The notes under the pieces: generated by a model
What the model was told of the DNA's origin: nothing
The model's database searches: none
What the model saw: the letters and a program-made list of their open reading frames with translations, nothing else
Program-made: the position numbers and the translations under genes
Part shown: piece after piece, positions 1-9,128 of the stretch
Position numbering within the stretch: position 1 is the stretch's first letter
How the letters are laid out: each line of letters starts with the position of its first letter
Assembly (NCBI RefSeq): GCF_029814175.1
Contig: NZ_CP122312.1
Location: 2,542,001 to 2,606,000, forward strand
Direction of reading: 5' to 3'
DNA length: 64,000 nucleotides
Source: Halospeciosus flavus
Lineage (GTDB): Archaea; Halobacteriota; Halobacteria; Halobacteriales; Halobacteriaceae

Positions 1-1886
1 CGGACGACCGCCGTCGCGTCTGGTTCTGCGGTGGTGGCGGCGCCGTCGGATACGTCGACGTCGCCCGCGAGGAGGTCGTCGACCACTCCGCGCCCGGCGG
101 CAAGACGAGTTCGTGGGAGGGCGTCTCCGTCGTCGGCGACGCCGGGAACGAGCGCGTCTTCCTCGTCAACGGCTCCGGCGAGTTCGTCGCCGGGGACGCG
201 ACCGGGAGCGGAGTGAACTGGCACGACGTCGTCCCGACGGACGCCGAGGCCGTCCACGAGACCCACGGTGTCGACGTCCTCGAACCCGGCGGCGGATCGA
301 GCGCCCTGGGCATCGACTTCTCCTCGACCGAGCATGGACTCGTCTGCGACACGACGAGTCACGTCTACGAGACGGACGACGCCGGCACCTCCTGGGAGAC
401 CGTCGGCGTCGAGGGCGCGAGCGTCGGTCTCCTCGACGTGGCGACGGCGGGCCGCGGGAGTGCGCTCGTGGCCGGCGACGACGGCACGATTTTCCGCCGC
501 GACGCGGACAACTGGACGCCAGTCCCCGTCGGCGAGGACGCCATCCACACCGTCCGGACGGGGTCGCGAACGATGGCTGCCGGCGGGGCCGGCCGGGTCT
601 ACGAAGGCGACGACGGGTGGACGACGACCGCCACGCCGACTTCCGCGACCCTCCACGGCGTCGTCTACGACCCCGAGGGGAACTACCCCGACACCGCCGT
701 CGGCGGGAGCGGGACCGTCGTCGAGCACGGTGCCTACGAGGGCGAACTCCCCCACACCATCGAAATCACCGGGAGCGACGGCGCAACCACGTACTACCGC
801 TTCCGTGTCACCGACCGAGTCGCGGCCAGCGACGACACCGGGAGCGTCGAAGTCAGTGACGGCGACACCGCCTCGGGACTCGTCGGCGACGACACCGACA
901 CGTTCGGTTTCTCGGGGTCTATCGCCAGTTTCGCCGTCACCGCGGGCGACCCCGCGGACCTCACCGTCACCGTCGACGGGGAGGAGCGCGACGTCTACAC
1001 GCTCGGCGCGCCGTCGTGGACCACCGTCGACTCGCCAGTCGGGAACGGACTCCACGACGTGGCGCACGCACGCGACGGCCCGCTGGCGGTCGGCGAGAGC
1101 GGCGTGCTCGTCCAACGCGGCGACGACGGGTGGGTGGTCGTGGCGAAGGACGGACCGGCCGGTGCGGGCCGCGACCTCCTCGCGGCCGCGGGGACCGACG
1201 GCGGCGGCGCGGTGTGGGTCGTCGGCGTCTCGGGTGCACTCGTGCGGTACACGCCGGGACGGGGCGCTCGCGACGGTGACTTCGACGAGTTCGACCACCC
1301 CGAACACCGGGCGGGGACGCTCCGCGCGGTCGGTGTGGTCGGGTCGGCCGGGTCCGAGCACGTCGCCGTCGTCGACGGGTCCGACGAGGTGTTCCTCGGC
1401 GCCTTCCGCGGCGACGGTGTCGACTGGAACGGGTCGCGGCCGCCGACCGGTGCCGACGTGACCGACGTCACGCTCGTCTCCTCGCGGACGGCCTCCTGTG
1501 TGACCAGCGACGGTGGCGTCTTCTACACTCGCGACCGGGGGACGTCGTGGACGCGCGTGCGAGACGCGGACGACACGGCGCTCACGTCACTCGCCGCCGA
1601 CGGCGACCGGGTCCACGCCGCCGGGGCGGACGGCACCGTCGCCCGCTACGACGGCTCGACCTGGACGCGTCGCTACGCGGGTGGGTCGCTCCACGACGTG
1701 GCTGCGCGCGACGGGACGGCCGTCGCGGTCGGCGAGTCGGGGGGCGTCTACCGCCGACTCGACTGGAAGTGGCGCCGAGACCGGACGCCGACGGAGAACA
1801 GCCTCGACGCCATCTCGTTCGGCCGCGGCGACGCACCGGCCGTCGTCGTCGGTGGCAGTGGCACGATTCTCGAAGGACGTCGGTAG
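1..1886 (+). CDS. Beta-propeller (BNR/Asp-box-like) protein, 5' end outside window
   Basis: The reading frame is open from the left edge to TAG at 1884-1886, so the start lies upstream. The product has repeated Asp-box-like units (TDDAGTSWETV near 360-410 and TRDRGTSWTRV near 1525-1560) and many short 'AVGESG' and 'VVGGSGT' strands, the pattern of a photosynthesis-system-II-stability or sialidase-like beta-propeller. The middle (about 750-1000) carries an inserted beta-domain of a type often attached to haloarchaeal surface proteins. No membrane segment is seen in the visible part, and the N-terminal signal, if any, is missing. Its ligand or partner cannot be told. The propeller fold is fairly secure and the function is unknown. 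Confidence 0.75.
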   Translation, partial: DDRRRVWFCGGGGAVGYVDVAREEVVDHSAPGGKTSSWEGVSVVGDAGNERVFLVNGSGEFVAGDATGSGVNWHDVVPTDAEAVHETHGVDVLEPGGGSSALGIDFSSTEHGLVCDTTSHVYETDDAGTSWETVGVEGASVGLLDVATAGRGSALVAGDDGTIFRRDADNWTPVPVGEDAIHTVRTGSRTMAAGGAGRVYEGDDGWTTTATPTSATLHGVVYDPEGNYPDTAVGGSGTVVEHGAYEGELPHTIEITGSDGATTYYRFRVTDRVAASDDTGSVEVSDGDTASGLVGDDTDTFGFSGSIASFAVTAGDPADLTVTVDGEERDVYTLGAPSWTTVDSPVGNGLHDVAHARDGPLAVGESGVLVQRGDDGWVVVAKDGPAGAGRDLLAAAGTDGGGAVWVVGVSGALVRYTPGRGARDGDFDEFDHPEHRAGTLRAVGVVGSAGSEHVAVVDGSDEVFLGAFRGDGVDWNGSRPPTGADVTDVTLVSSRTASCVTSDGGVFYTRDRGTSWTRVRDADDTALTSLAADGDRVHAAGADGTVARYDGSTWTRRYAGGSLHDVAARDGTAVAVGESGGVYRRLDWKWRRDRTPTENSLDAISFGRGDAPAVVVGGSGTILEGRR

Positions 1887-1904
1887 GTCGTCGGAGTAGT
1901 CCGC

Positions 1905-2783
1905 TCACCCGCCGCCGCGGACGATGTGGCCGTACTTCAGGAGGGCGACGAACACCGTCCCGCCGGCGATGTTGCCGCCGGTCGCGAGCACCATGAACCG
2001 GACGTAGTCGAGGAGACCGATGGCCGGACTCGTGAGCATCCCGGTGAACACCTCGACGCTCCCGGCGATGGAGTGAGGGAGGTGGCCCAAGCCGATGGCG
2101 ACGGTGACGAGCCAGACGAAGAAGACCTGCGAGATGGTCTCCTCGGCGGCGGTCACGAGCCACGACAGCAGGCCCATGAGCCACCCCGCCAGCACCCCGC
2201 CCATGAGGAGGACGAGGGGTTCTTTCGCGACCAGCGGCGCGGCGATGTGCGCGAACGCCGACGCTTCGGCGATACCGTAGCGGGGGGCGAGGTAGACGGC
2301 GGCCGCACCGAAGAGCAGGCCGCCGACGACGTTGGCGACGTAGACGATGCCCCACAACCGGCCGAGTTGCCGGAGCGACGCCCGGCGGTCGAGGACCGGC
2401 AGGACGGCCAGCGTGGTGTGTTCGGTGAACAGTTCGGAGCGACCGAGGATGACGAAGACGAAACCGATGGTGTAGGCGAAGGCGACGGCGATCTCCGTGG
2501 CGGGTTCGCCCCAGTGGCCGCCGACGAGCGAGAGGATGACCGCCATGAACAGGGGACCGAAGCCGATGTCCAGTCCGGCGGAGAGTCCCGAGAGGAAGAG
2601 TCCGCTCGCCGACCGTTCGAGTTCGTGGAGGCCCTCGCGAATCTGCTGGGCGAGGATGTCCTTGCTGCCTTTCGCGCCTTCACCGCCACCGCTTCCGCTT
2701 CCGCCACCGTCGGGGCGGACGCTCGCTCCACCGAATGGGTCGATAGCCTGCGCTCCATCGGAAGACGACGACTCGTCGGACAC
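1905..2783 (-). CDS. Formate/nitrite transporter (FNT) family channel
   Basis: The product is a polytopic membrane protein with about six helices in the C-terminal 240 residues, following a hydrophilic Ser/Gly-rich N-terminus. Segments such as GLDIGFGPLFMAVI, GRSELFTEHTT and TGGNIAGGTVF match the FocA/YfdC group. Members pass small anions (formate, nitrite, hydrosulfide), but the substrate here is not predictable. I chose GTG 2783 because the nearest TATA-like box lies at 2841-2850; an in-frame GTG at 2840 would add 19 polar residues. The gene is divergent from hjc, sharing a short promoter region with the palindromic CTTAAG. Confidence 0.85.
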   Translation of the reverse strand: MSDESSSSDGAQAIDPFGGASVRPDGGGSGSGGGEGAKGSKDILAQQIREGLHELERSASGLFLSGLSAGLDIGFGPLFMAVILSLVGGHWGEPATEIAVAFAYTIGFVFVILGRSELFTEHTTLAVLPVLDRRASLRQLGRLWGIVYVANVVGGLLFGAAAVYLAPRYGIAEASAFAHIAAPLVAKEPLVLLMGGVLAGWLMGLLSWLVTAAEETISQVFFVWLVTVAIGLGHLPHSIAGSVEVFTGMLTSPAIGLLDYVRFMVLATGGNIAGGTVFVALLKYGHIVRGGG

Positions 2784-2842
2784 GCGTACCGAAGTCGACA
2801 GTCTCGCCGACGAAAAGCGATTCGGCCGGTCAGACGACACGG

Positions 2843-2848
2843 CTTAAG
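2843..2848 (+). promoter_or_regulatory. TATA box of hjc
   Basis: CTTAAG sits 25 nt before the hjc ATG at 2873, the spacing expected for a leaderless archaeal mRNA. It is the AT-rich spot between the divergent FNT and hjc genes and, being palindromic, might serve both. Confidence 0.5.
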
Positions 2849-2872
2849 GGCCGCGCCGGCTACTGATTCCCA

Positions 2873-3394
2873 ATGAGTTCCAACGCCAAGGGCGACAGGC
2901 GAGAACGGGAACTCGTCAACCGTCTCGACGAGGCCGGCTTCGCCGTCATGCGTGCGCCCGCCAGCGGGAGTGCCACCGAGCGCGAACTCCCGGACGTGCT
3001 CGCGGGCGACGGCGAGGTCTTCTACGCCATCGAGGCGAAGTCGAGTTCCGGCCGCCCCATCTACCTCGACGGCGAGGAGGTCGAGGCGCTGCTCTTCTTC
3101 GCGCAGAACTTCGGCGCCAAACCCCGCGTCGCCGCCCGATTCGACCGGGAGGACTGGTACTTCTTCCACCCGGGCGACCTCTACACGACGGACGGCGGCA
3201 ACTACCGAGTCAAGAAAGAGACGGCGCTCGCCGAGGGGACCGACTTCGAGGAGTTCGTCGGTGGCACCGCGAAGACCGAACTCGGCGAGTTCGAGGACGA
3301 ACCCGACGGGGACCCCGACGCGGACCTCCGGAAGGTCCTGAACGCGGTGAAGCAGGGCGCTATCTCCGTCGACGACGCGGTCGAGATGCTTTGA
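2873..3394 (+). CDS. hjc: Holliday junction resolvase Hjc
   Basis: Archaeal Hjc is a dimeric nuclease that cuts four-way DNA junctions during recombination. The catalytic residues line up with the family: E11 in RRERELV, D41 in LPDVLAG, and E54 and K56 in IEAKSSS. The nuclease core fills roughly residues 1-125. The remaining 45 or so residues form an acidic extension ending in a short helical segment ([17 protein letters not shown]), longer than crenarchaeal or Pyrococcus Hjc. The ATG is supported by the TATA box 25 nt upstream. It belongs to the set of replication and repair genes in this window. Confidence 0.93.
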   Translation: MSSNAKGDRRERELVNRLDEAGFAVMRAPASGSATERELPDVLAGDGEVFYAIEAKSSSGRPIYLDGEEVEALLFFAQNFGAKPRVAARFDREDWYFFHPGDLYTTDGGNYRVKKETALAEGTDFEEFVGGTAKTELGEFEDEPDGDPDADLRKVLNAVKQGAISVDDAVEML

Positions 3395-3411
3395 CTCCGG
3401 CTATCCGACGG

Positions 3412-3783
3412 TCAGGCGGTCGCGTACGTGAACGTCAGGTCGCCACCGGTCTCGACGGTGACGAGACCGCCGGCGTCGTTTCGTTCGACGGTCCAGAGCC
3501 ACGTCTCGGTGCGGTTCCCGGCCGTGGCGCGAATCATGTACGGGCCGGTTCCCGGGACCGCGTCCGCGAACGTCGTCGACTCACCCGGCGCGAGGGTCGC
3601 GTTCTTTCGGGTGACGGTCTCGTTTCGCTCCGCCACGACGGCCACCTCGACGGTGTACGTCGCGTTCGCCTCGTTACGGACTTCGAGGTCGTGTGGCTCG
3701 GCCGGTGGCTGTCCGGTGAGACCGGCACACCCGGCGCTCGCGAGGAGGAGACAGACGGCCAAGGCGGGGAGGACGTGACGCAT
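3412..3783 (-). CDS. Small secreted lipoprotein, unknown function
   Basis: The 123-residue product has a hydrophobic signal followed by a lipobox (LASAGC, Cys 18), so it should be lipid-anchored outside the membrane. The rest is a beta-rich domain of about 100 residues with several N-x-T/S sequons, resembling a small Ig-like fold (APGESTTF is typical of such domains). The signal has no twin arginine, suggesting Sec export. It converges on hjc with 17 nt between the stop codons. Confidence 0.75.
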   Translation of the reverse strand: MRHVLPALAVCLLLASAGCAGLTGQPPAEPHDLEVRNEANATYTVEVAVVAERNETVTRKNATLAPGESTTFADAVPGTGPYMIRATAGNRTETWLWTVERNDAGGLVTVETGGDLTFTYATA

Positions 3784-3833
3784 ACCCGAGCTGTCACGTC
3801 GGTGTGATAAGTGTCTTCGGGAGGTCCGGCGCG

Positions 3834-4484
3834 TCAGCGTTCGACGTGTGGACGGCCACGCTGCTCCAGACGGGCGCGCGGGAAGGAGTAGCGCTCGAGT
3901 TGCGTCCCGGTGATCTCCTCGGGGTCGACGTCGGCGCGGAGGGGGTACATCACCTCGACGACGACGTCGCGCCCGTCGTAGGCGCGGTTGGTCGGGTGGG
4001 CGGCGACGGTGTGGTCCGTTCCGGGGACACGAACCTCGTCGGCGCGTTTGTCGGTGGTCCGCGCGACGACGAGGAGCGTCTCGCGTTCGCGGTCGACGAC
4101 GAAGTCACCGACGTCGAGGGTGCACTGCTCGCAGTAGGCGGGGCCGGGTTCGTGTTCGGTGGCGTAGACCCGCTTCCCGCAGGTCTCACAGCCCGTCTCC
4201 GATTTCCCCGGCGGGGGAACTTCGCCCTCGTTGACCTCGATGGCGACCCGCCGGAGGTGTTTACACCGCGTGTGGCGGTAGCGGTGGTCCGGACAGGTAC
4301 AGCGCGACCCGGGGAGGTCGACGGTGTAGACGGTGTCCGTCTCGGTCACGACGTCGTAGCAGCCACCGCCGATGGGGACGACCCCCATCCGTTCGGCACG
4401 GGCACGGGCAGCACGGCTGTCTGCACCGGCGTGCGGTGCGAGCGAACGCTTCGGGGTGGTGCTGGTGGATTTCGTCGGCACCAT
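3834..4484 (-). CDS. SWIM zinc-finger protein
   Basis: A SWIM finger is visible at C62-x-C64...C74-x-H76 (RCTCPDHRYRHTRCKHLRRV), followed by a second zinc-binding CxxC pair (C99/C102 and C118/C121). The C-terminal part is a beta-rich domain of about 90 residues. SWIM domains bind DNA or proteins and are frequent in haloarchaeal proteins of unknown role. The first 35 residues are basic and probably disordered; M33 is an alternative start. The zinc sites are clear, but the function is not known. Confidence 0.85.
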   Translation of the reverse strand: MVPTKSTSTTPKRSLAPHAGADSRAARARAERMGVVPIGGGCYDVVTETDTVYTVDLPGSRCTCPDHRYRHTRCKHLRRVAIEVNEGEVPPPGKSETGCETCGKRVYATEHEPGPAYCEQCTLDVGDFVVDRERETLLVVARTTDKRADEVRVPGTDHTVAAHPTNRAYDGRDVVVEVMYPLRADVDPEEITGTQLERYSFPRARLEQRGRPHVER

Positions 4485-4609
4485 GAGAACAGATACGGTC
4501 TCACCCCACCTAAACCCCTCAAAACCGCAACGTACTTGGTCGCTGGCGGGTGCTCGCGGCCGACGAGCGAAGAGGTGGGTTTTTACGCACTGCTCGGGAA
4601 CGGACGGAC

Positions 4610-4810
4610 ATGGACGTCGAGCGTGAAACCGTCGTCGAGGCCGCCCTCGCCACGTTCTCGGTGGCCCTGTTCATCGTTATCCTCGCCGTCGCCGGGACGA
4701 TGGGTGGACCGGGTCTCTCCCAGCAGGGCGCCTACACCGTCGTCGGGGGTATCGTCGCCTTCGTGATCGTCATGAGTGCACTCGGACTCTGGTTGAACCG
4801 GTCGGACTGA
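4610..4810 (+). CDS. Two-helix membrane protein, unknown
   Basis: The 66-residue protein has two hydrophobic helices (about residues 10-30 and 38-60) joined by a Gly-rich turn. ATG 4610 starts MDVERETVVEA; a longer frame upstream is basic and lacks haloarchaeal composition. Small haloarchaeal membrane proteins of this shape are common but uncharacterised. It is convergent with the primase gene. Confidence 0.7.
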   Translation: MDVERETVVEAALATFSVALFIVILAVAGTMGGPGLSQQGAYTVVGGIVAFVIVMSALGLWLNRSD

Positions 4811-4851
4811 CGCAACTACGCCGCGCCCGTCTTCCGTGCTCGCGGGTCGTG

Positions 4852-5952
4852 TCACTCCCCGCTCGCTTCTGGAGATTCCTCGCTGCGCTCGGAATCTCCC
4901 TCTTCTCGCCAGTCCTCCAACTCCTCCTCGTCGGCGTCTTCGAGTTTCACCTCGTAGTAGGAGAGCGGGTGCGAGATGTTCTCACAGAGGGAGTCGGGGT
5001 TCACACAGTCGCCGTAGGACTTCATCGTCGCGCAGGCGGGGGCGGTGTACTCCGTGGGACTCGACTCGCCCTGGATGTGGTCGGTCTGGTAGCGCGTCAT
5101 CTCCTCGCCGAAGCCGGGGTTCACCTCGTAGATGTCGACGATCTCGTCGGTCGAGAGGCCGATGTTCGCGAGGAAGGCGGTGATGGCGAACCGGGAGTGG
5201 TGCGGGAGGTGGTCGCCGCGGCGGACCCGCTCCAGCAGGTTCTTCATGCAGGGCGGGAAGAGGTCCGGGACGACTGTGTCGATGTCTGTCGTGAGGTCGA
5301 GTTCGGAGAGGACCGTCTTCACCTCGCCGACCTCCTCGCCGAGTTCGGAGGCGATGGCGTCCGGGACGTTCAGTGGGAGGCCCTCGGCGATTCGCTCCTC
5401 GATGGCCTGCTGGACGAGCGTGTCGAGTTCGTAGCCGTCGACCGGTACTTCGCCGTCCGCGAGGGGACGGTTGACCAGTCGCCACTCTTCGCCCCGGACC
5501 GACGACGCGAGCAAGAGGTAGGTCGCGACGTCGACGCGGAAGCCGTCGCCGGCCGACCGGACGTGGTCGGCGAGGTCGAACTCCCGGAGGAGGTCTTCGC
5601 GCGTGACGGCGTCGGCGTTCCCGACGCTCGCGAACTGCTCGTCGTCGTCCGAGTCCGCCGTGAACCGCTCGGCGGCGGTAGTGGCCTCGGCCTCGGCGTA
5701 GCGGCGGACGAGAATGTTCTCGTCGACGAGCGAGACGAGCACGCGGGCGACGGGATAGGAGAGGAGTTCCGTGCGGGGGTCGCGGGCCGGTTCGCCGACC
5801 TCGCGTTCGGTCACCGCCTTCGTGACGCGTTCGAGTGCGCGCTCGACGACCGCGTCGTCCTCGGCGACGATGGTCGCGAGGTCCACGCCCGCCTCCTGGA
5901 CTGCTTGCCGGGCGCTCTGGAGGAACGGATAGCGAGCGTGGCGCCTGTTCAT
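4852..5952 (-). CDS. priL: DNA primase large subunit PriL
   Basis: PriL is the iron-sulfur subunit of the archaeal/eukaryotic primase and regulates primer synthesis by PriS. The C-terminal domain shows the four cluster cysteines in order: PPCMKN, APACATM, YGDCVN and DSLCEN. The ATG at 5952 gives MNRRHARYPFL, the usual family N-terminus; a longer frame adds only low-quality sequence. The last 15 or so residues (ERSEESPEASGE) are encoded by a 9-bp palindrome (4871-4899) that looks like an intergenic repeat read as protein. PriS is not in the window. Confidence 0.93.
   Translation of the reverse strand: MNRRHARYPFLQSARQAVQEAGVDLATIVAEDDAVVERALERVTKAVTEREVGEPARDPRTELLSYPVARVLVSLVDENILVRRYAEAEATTAAERFTADSDDDEQFASVGNADAVTREDLLREFDLADHVRSAGDGFRVDVATYLLLASSVRGEEWRLVNRPLADGEVPVDGYELDTLVQQAIEERIAEGLPLNVPDAIASELGEEVGEVKTVLSELDLTTDIDTVVPDLFPPCMKNLLERVRRGDHLPHHSRFAITAFLANIGLSTDEIVDIYEVNPGFGEEMTRYQTDHIQGESSPTEYTAPACATMKSYGDCVNPDSLCENISHPLSYYEVKLEDADEEELEDWREEGDSERSEESPEASGE
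4871..4899. repeat. GGAGATTCC palindrome inside the priL 3' end
   Basis: GGAGATTCC (4871-4879) and GGAATCTCC (4891-4899) form a perfect 9-bp stem around an 11-nt loop. The same core recurs at 16854-16882 and several times in 37241-37470. Here it lies within the final codons of priL. Confidence 0.7.
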
Positions 5953-6071
5953 CGTGGGTCGTTGATTGCGCGTGTGCGCCGATAAAGTCCTCGGCTTCGG
6001 GGCGGACTGTCGTCCGTTGGCAGCCACCGTCGACCGGAATCCACTACTGTCTCTCGTCCCCACCTCGACCC

Positions 6072-6680
6072 ATGCAACTGCGTTTCGCGCCCGGTGCGAC
6101 CCGCGCGGCCGCCGCCGCCGCCCTCGTCGGTCTCCCGCTCTTCCCGGTCCTCCCGTGGGTCGGCGTCGCCGTCGCGCTCTTCGGCGGGTTCGTCCTCTGG
6201 TTCCACCGCGACCCCGAGCGCACGCCGCCCGAGTCGGGCGTCGTCTCCCCCGCCGACGGCCGCGTCTCCGTAATCCGCGAGGAGGAAGACGACGAGGGGA
6301 ACGAGCGCGTCCGCGTCGGCGTCTTCATGAACGTCACCGACGTCCACGTCAACCGCGCGCCCCTCGCGGGCACCGTCGAGACCGTCGAACACCGCCCCGG
6401 CGCCCACCTGCCGGCGTTCACGAAGGAGTCCGAGCGCAACGAGCGGGTCCGCTTCGACTTCGGCGCGTTCGAAGTCGACCTGATCGCGGGGGCGTTCGCC
6501 CGCCGCATCCACCCCTACGCCGCTTCCGGCGAGTCGTTCGAGCGAGGCGAGCGCATCGGCCACGTCTCCTTCGGGAGTCGCGCCGACGTGCTCCTACCGG
6601 CCGAGTACACGGTCGAGGACGTGCGGGTGACGGAGAACGAGACGGTGCGGGCGGGCGAGACGGTCGTCGCGGAGCGGTAG
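6072..6680 (+). CDS. asd: Archaetidylserine decarboxylase
   Basis: This enzyme of archaeal lipid synthesis decarboxylates archaetidylserine to archaetidylethanolamine, and in haloarchaea it also supports archaeosortase-linked lipid anchoring of surface proteins. The 202-residue protein has one or two N-terminal hydrophobic segments (about residues 11-45), then VSPADGRV and FMNVTDVHVNR, hallmark stretches of the phosphatidylserine decarboxylase family. The self-cleavage site is FGSR in GHVSFGSRADV, which would yield a pyruvoyl group from the serine. ATG 6072 is chosen because the upstream frame lacks these features. Confidence 0.9.
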   Translation: MQLRFAPGATRAAAAAALVGLPLFPVLPWVGVAVALFGGFVLWFHRDPERTPPESGVVSPADGRVSVIREEEDDEGNERVRVGVFMNVTDVHVNRAPLAGTVETVEHRPGAHLPAFTKESERNERVRFDFGAFEVDLIAGAFARRIHPYAASGESFERGERIGHVSFGSRADVLLPAEYTVEDVRVTENETVRAGETVVAER

Positions 6681-6719
6681 TTCAGGCCGGCGTCGACTTA
6701 CAGGACTGCAAGGAGGAAG

Positions 6720-8133
6720 CCCACGGCTTTAGCCGTGGGAGTAATCCGACAATCCATTCTACCACGAACGATAGCCAGTCGACTCCCCCACGCTAACACA
6801 AAGTGTTATAAAGAATTAGTCTAACCTGTGAATTAGTGATGGGGGTGATTCGCACCGTCAAAGTCAAACTCGATGTACCTACAGAGCGGTGCGACGACCT
6901 CCATCAAACGAAACACAATTCCTCCACTGTGCGAACACCACCGCAGAGTGGGCGTGGAGACACCCGAACGACTACTGTGTTACCTCGAAACAGAAAGCCG
7001 AGAAAGCCCTCTACGAGCAACTCCGCAACGAGACGGAGTTAACCGCGAACCTCGTTCAGAAAGGGATTCGACGCGCTATCGAGGCCACCAAAAGCGGTGT
7101 TACTCGACTCAAAAAGGGCGACAACACGAGTCAACCACACTTCGATTCGTGGAGCGTCGTCTACGACAAGCGAAGTGCGACGTTCTACCGTGACCACGTT
7201 TCCCTCTCCACAGTGAACGGTCGCGTCGAGTGCGACTACGTGATCCCCGACGACTCAGAGGGAACGCCGATTGGTGAGTACCTATTGAACGAGGACTACG
7301 AGTTTCGCATGTCCACGTTGCAGTACGACTCCTCCTCAGAGTCGTTCTATCTCCACGCACGGATGCGACGAAGCGAAAGTAAAGAACAGTCCACGGCTTC
7401 TTCTTCCGATACCAAGCACAGAACAGTCCTTGGTGTTGACCTGAACGTGGACGGCTCGCTCGCTGTGACTTCGACAGGTGCGTTCATCGGAAATTCCGAC
7501 GAGATGAATCATCGACGCCGAGAGTTCGAGAAGACTCGTGGGTCGATGCAACAGACAGGGACGCGCTCGGCGCACCTATCGATTCAGTCGATGAAAGGCC
7601 GTGAACACTGTTGGATGCAGGACGAACTACACCGCGCCTCGAACCAGATTCTCGAAGAAGCTCGAAACCACGGATGCACACATATTGCCTTCGAGAATCT
7701 GACCGATATTCGCAAACGGATGGCTGGTGCAAAGCGGTTCCACGCGTGGGCGTTCCGACGCTTGTTCCAGTACGTCGAATACAAGACCGAGCTGTTCGGT
7801 ATCGAGGTTCAGCAGGTGAGTCCTGCATACACGTCTCAGCGGTGTTCATCGTGTGGGTTCACCCACGAGTCGAACCGGCGGTCGAAGCACCAGTTTGTGT
7901 GTCAGAAGTGCAAGTACGAACTGAACGCGGACTACAACGCGAACAAGAATGTTGCTCGTAAACTTCTCAAGAAACTCCACTCGAGGCAGAAGTCTTCGAG
8001 TGGAGGCGCACCCTGTCAGTGTGCGCTCACGTCAGGGACGCTGAACCTGAATGGCGATTTCCACGCCTCCGACCCTGTGTCGGCAGAAGGGGAGTCCACT
8101 GACAAGCCCACGACTGAAGTCGTGGGTAACTGA
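6720..8133 (+). mobile_element. IS1341-type (IS200/IS605 family) element, tnpB only
   Basis: Both ends carry hairpins beginning CCCACG. The left one has arms 6720-6727 and 6732-6739 with loop TTTA; the right one has arms 8107-8115 and 8118-8126 and lies inside the last codons of tnpB. No tnpA is present, so the element could move only with a transposase supplied in trans. It sits between asd and the 3' end of the PCNA gene, with lower GC than its surroundings. Exact outer boundaries cannot be set from this sequence alone, so the coordinates are approximate. Confidence 0.75.
6839..8133 (+). pseudogene. tnpB: Frameshifted TnpB (RNA-guided nuclease of IS1341 type)
   Basis: The N-terminus reads MGVIRTVKVKLDV...CDDLHQT from ATG 6839, then the homologous reading continues one frame over as QFLHCANTTAEWAW from about 6916. 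One base appears to be missing around 6911-6916 (AAACACAA). Downstream the protein is intact: RuvC aspartate in LGVDLNVDGS, glutamate in IAFENLTD, a four-cysteine zinc finger (RCSSCG...VCQKCKY) and the last aspartate in NADYNANKN. A GTG at 6889 could start the second frame but would drop the conserved first strand. It is probably inactive unless slippage restores the frame. Confidence 0.8.
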
Positions 8134-8150
8134 CGACACGTACTCTCCGT
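7990..8150 (+). ncRNA. Possible omegaRNA / right-end RNA of the tnpB element
   Basis: In IS200/IS605 and related elements the 3' end of tnpB is also the scaffold of the guide RNA, with the guide lying just beyond the element's right end; haloarchaeal sense-overlapping transcripts of this kind are known. Here the right-end hairpin is at 8107-8126 and the guide would start near 8131. This placement is inferred from position only, and the limits are approximate. Confidence 0.3.
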
Positions 8151-8202
8151 TCGCGGCGTCGAGAAGAGAGAAGACTCGGTTCGAGACCGACGGCGGCCGT
8201 CG

Positions 8203-8946
8203 TCAGTCGCTCTGGATACGCGGTGCCAGCATGAACGTGACCGTTCCCTGACCCTCCGCGATGTCGAAGTGCATCTTGACGGGGAACTCCTCGCCGAGTT
8301 CCATGCGGACCTCCGCGTCCTTCGGGATGGCCTTGTTCATGTCCTTGAGGTAGTCGAGGCTGAACAGGGAGTGGGCCGGGCCGACCTCCAGGTCGATGAG
8401 GTCCTCGCGGCCGAGTTCGAGGTGGACGTCGTCGGTGTCACCCTCCGCGTCGACGTAGAAGGTCTCCTCGGTCTCGTCGACGCCGAGCGCGATGTGGTCG
8501 GAGACCATGTCGGCGGCCTTGACCGCGCGGTGGATGTCCGCACCCTCGACGACGACGTGTGCGGAGAGGTCGAGGTCGGGGAGGTCTGGTTCTTGTCGGA
8601 TGGAGTCGGGGTCGATGAGCGCCAGCGTGTACTCCAGTCCGTCGATGCGGATGTGGAGTTTGCGCGTCTCCTCGTCGAGTTCGAGGTGGACGAGCTGGCC
8701 GGCGTCGGCCATTCCCGCGATATCTTCGAGACGGGAGAGGTTGACCCCGATGAGACCACCGTCGGCCTCGTAGGACTCGAACGCGTCCGCGGAGAGTTCG
8801 AGATCGACCATCCCGACGTTCGCCGGGTCGACGGCGCGAATGGCGAGACCGTCTTCGTTGAGGTGGATCTTACACTCGTCCACCAGCACGCTCACGGAGT
8901 CGAGCGTGGTCCGGAGCGTGTCGGCGCTCACTATCGCCTTGAACAT
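8203..8946 (-). CDS. pcn: DNA polymerase sliding clamp PCNA
   Basis: The protein is 247 residues, the usual haloarchaeal PCNA length, and has the two-domain clamp pattern: [12 protein letters not shown] at the start, the inter-domain region near [18 protein letters not shown], and a C-terminal [12 protein letters not shown] strand. It encircles DNA as a trimer and tethers polymerase, ligase and FEN1. ATG 8946 is preferred to an in-frame start three codons earlier because it gives the family N-terminus. A TATA-like box lies about 30 nt upstream. In Haloferax this gene lies near primase; here a tnpB element sits between asd and pcn. Confidence 0.95.
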   Translation of the reverse strand: MFKAIVSADTLRTTLDSVSVLVDECKIHLNEDGLAIRAVDPANVGMVDLELSADAFESYEADGGLIGVNLSRLEDIAGMADAGQLVHLELDEETRKLHIRIDGLEYTLALIDPDSIRQEPDLPDLDLSAHVVVEGADIHRAVKAADMVSDHIALGVDETEETFYVDAEGDTDDVHLELGREDLIDLEVGPAHSLFSLDYLKDMNKAIPKDAEVRMELGEEFPVKMHFDIAEGQGTVTFMLAPRIQSD

Positions 8947-8972
8947 CTTGTACACGAGTAGGAGTGTGCCGG

Positions 8973-8980
8973 GTAAAAAG
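8973..8980 (-). promoter_or_regulatory. TATA box of pcn
   Basis: Read on the minus strand the box is CTTTTTAC, with its inner edge 27 nt before the pcn ATG at 8946. This fits a leaderless or very short-leader transcript. Confidence 0.45.
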
Positions 8981-9128
8981 CCATGCGGTACGCGCGCGCG
9001 TGTAAGTTAGCCACCGACTCACCCCCAGAACCGTCACGAACCCGCTTAATTCGGGTTAATTCGGGGGAAGACGGGCCGTACGGCCGACCGGGATGAAGTA
9101 CGTCCGGCCCCTCGTCTCGGGTAGAGCC

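Noticed and set aside
6836..7042. Separate small gene at the start of the tnpB region
   Set aside because: Its first 24 residues are the N-terminus of TnpB; after that it is out of frame, so it is part of the frameshifted gene.
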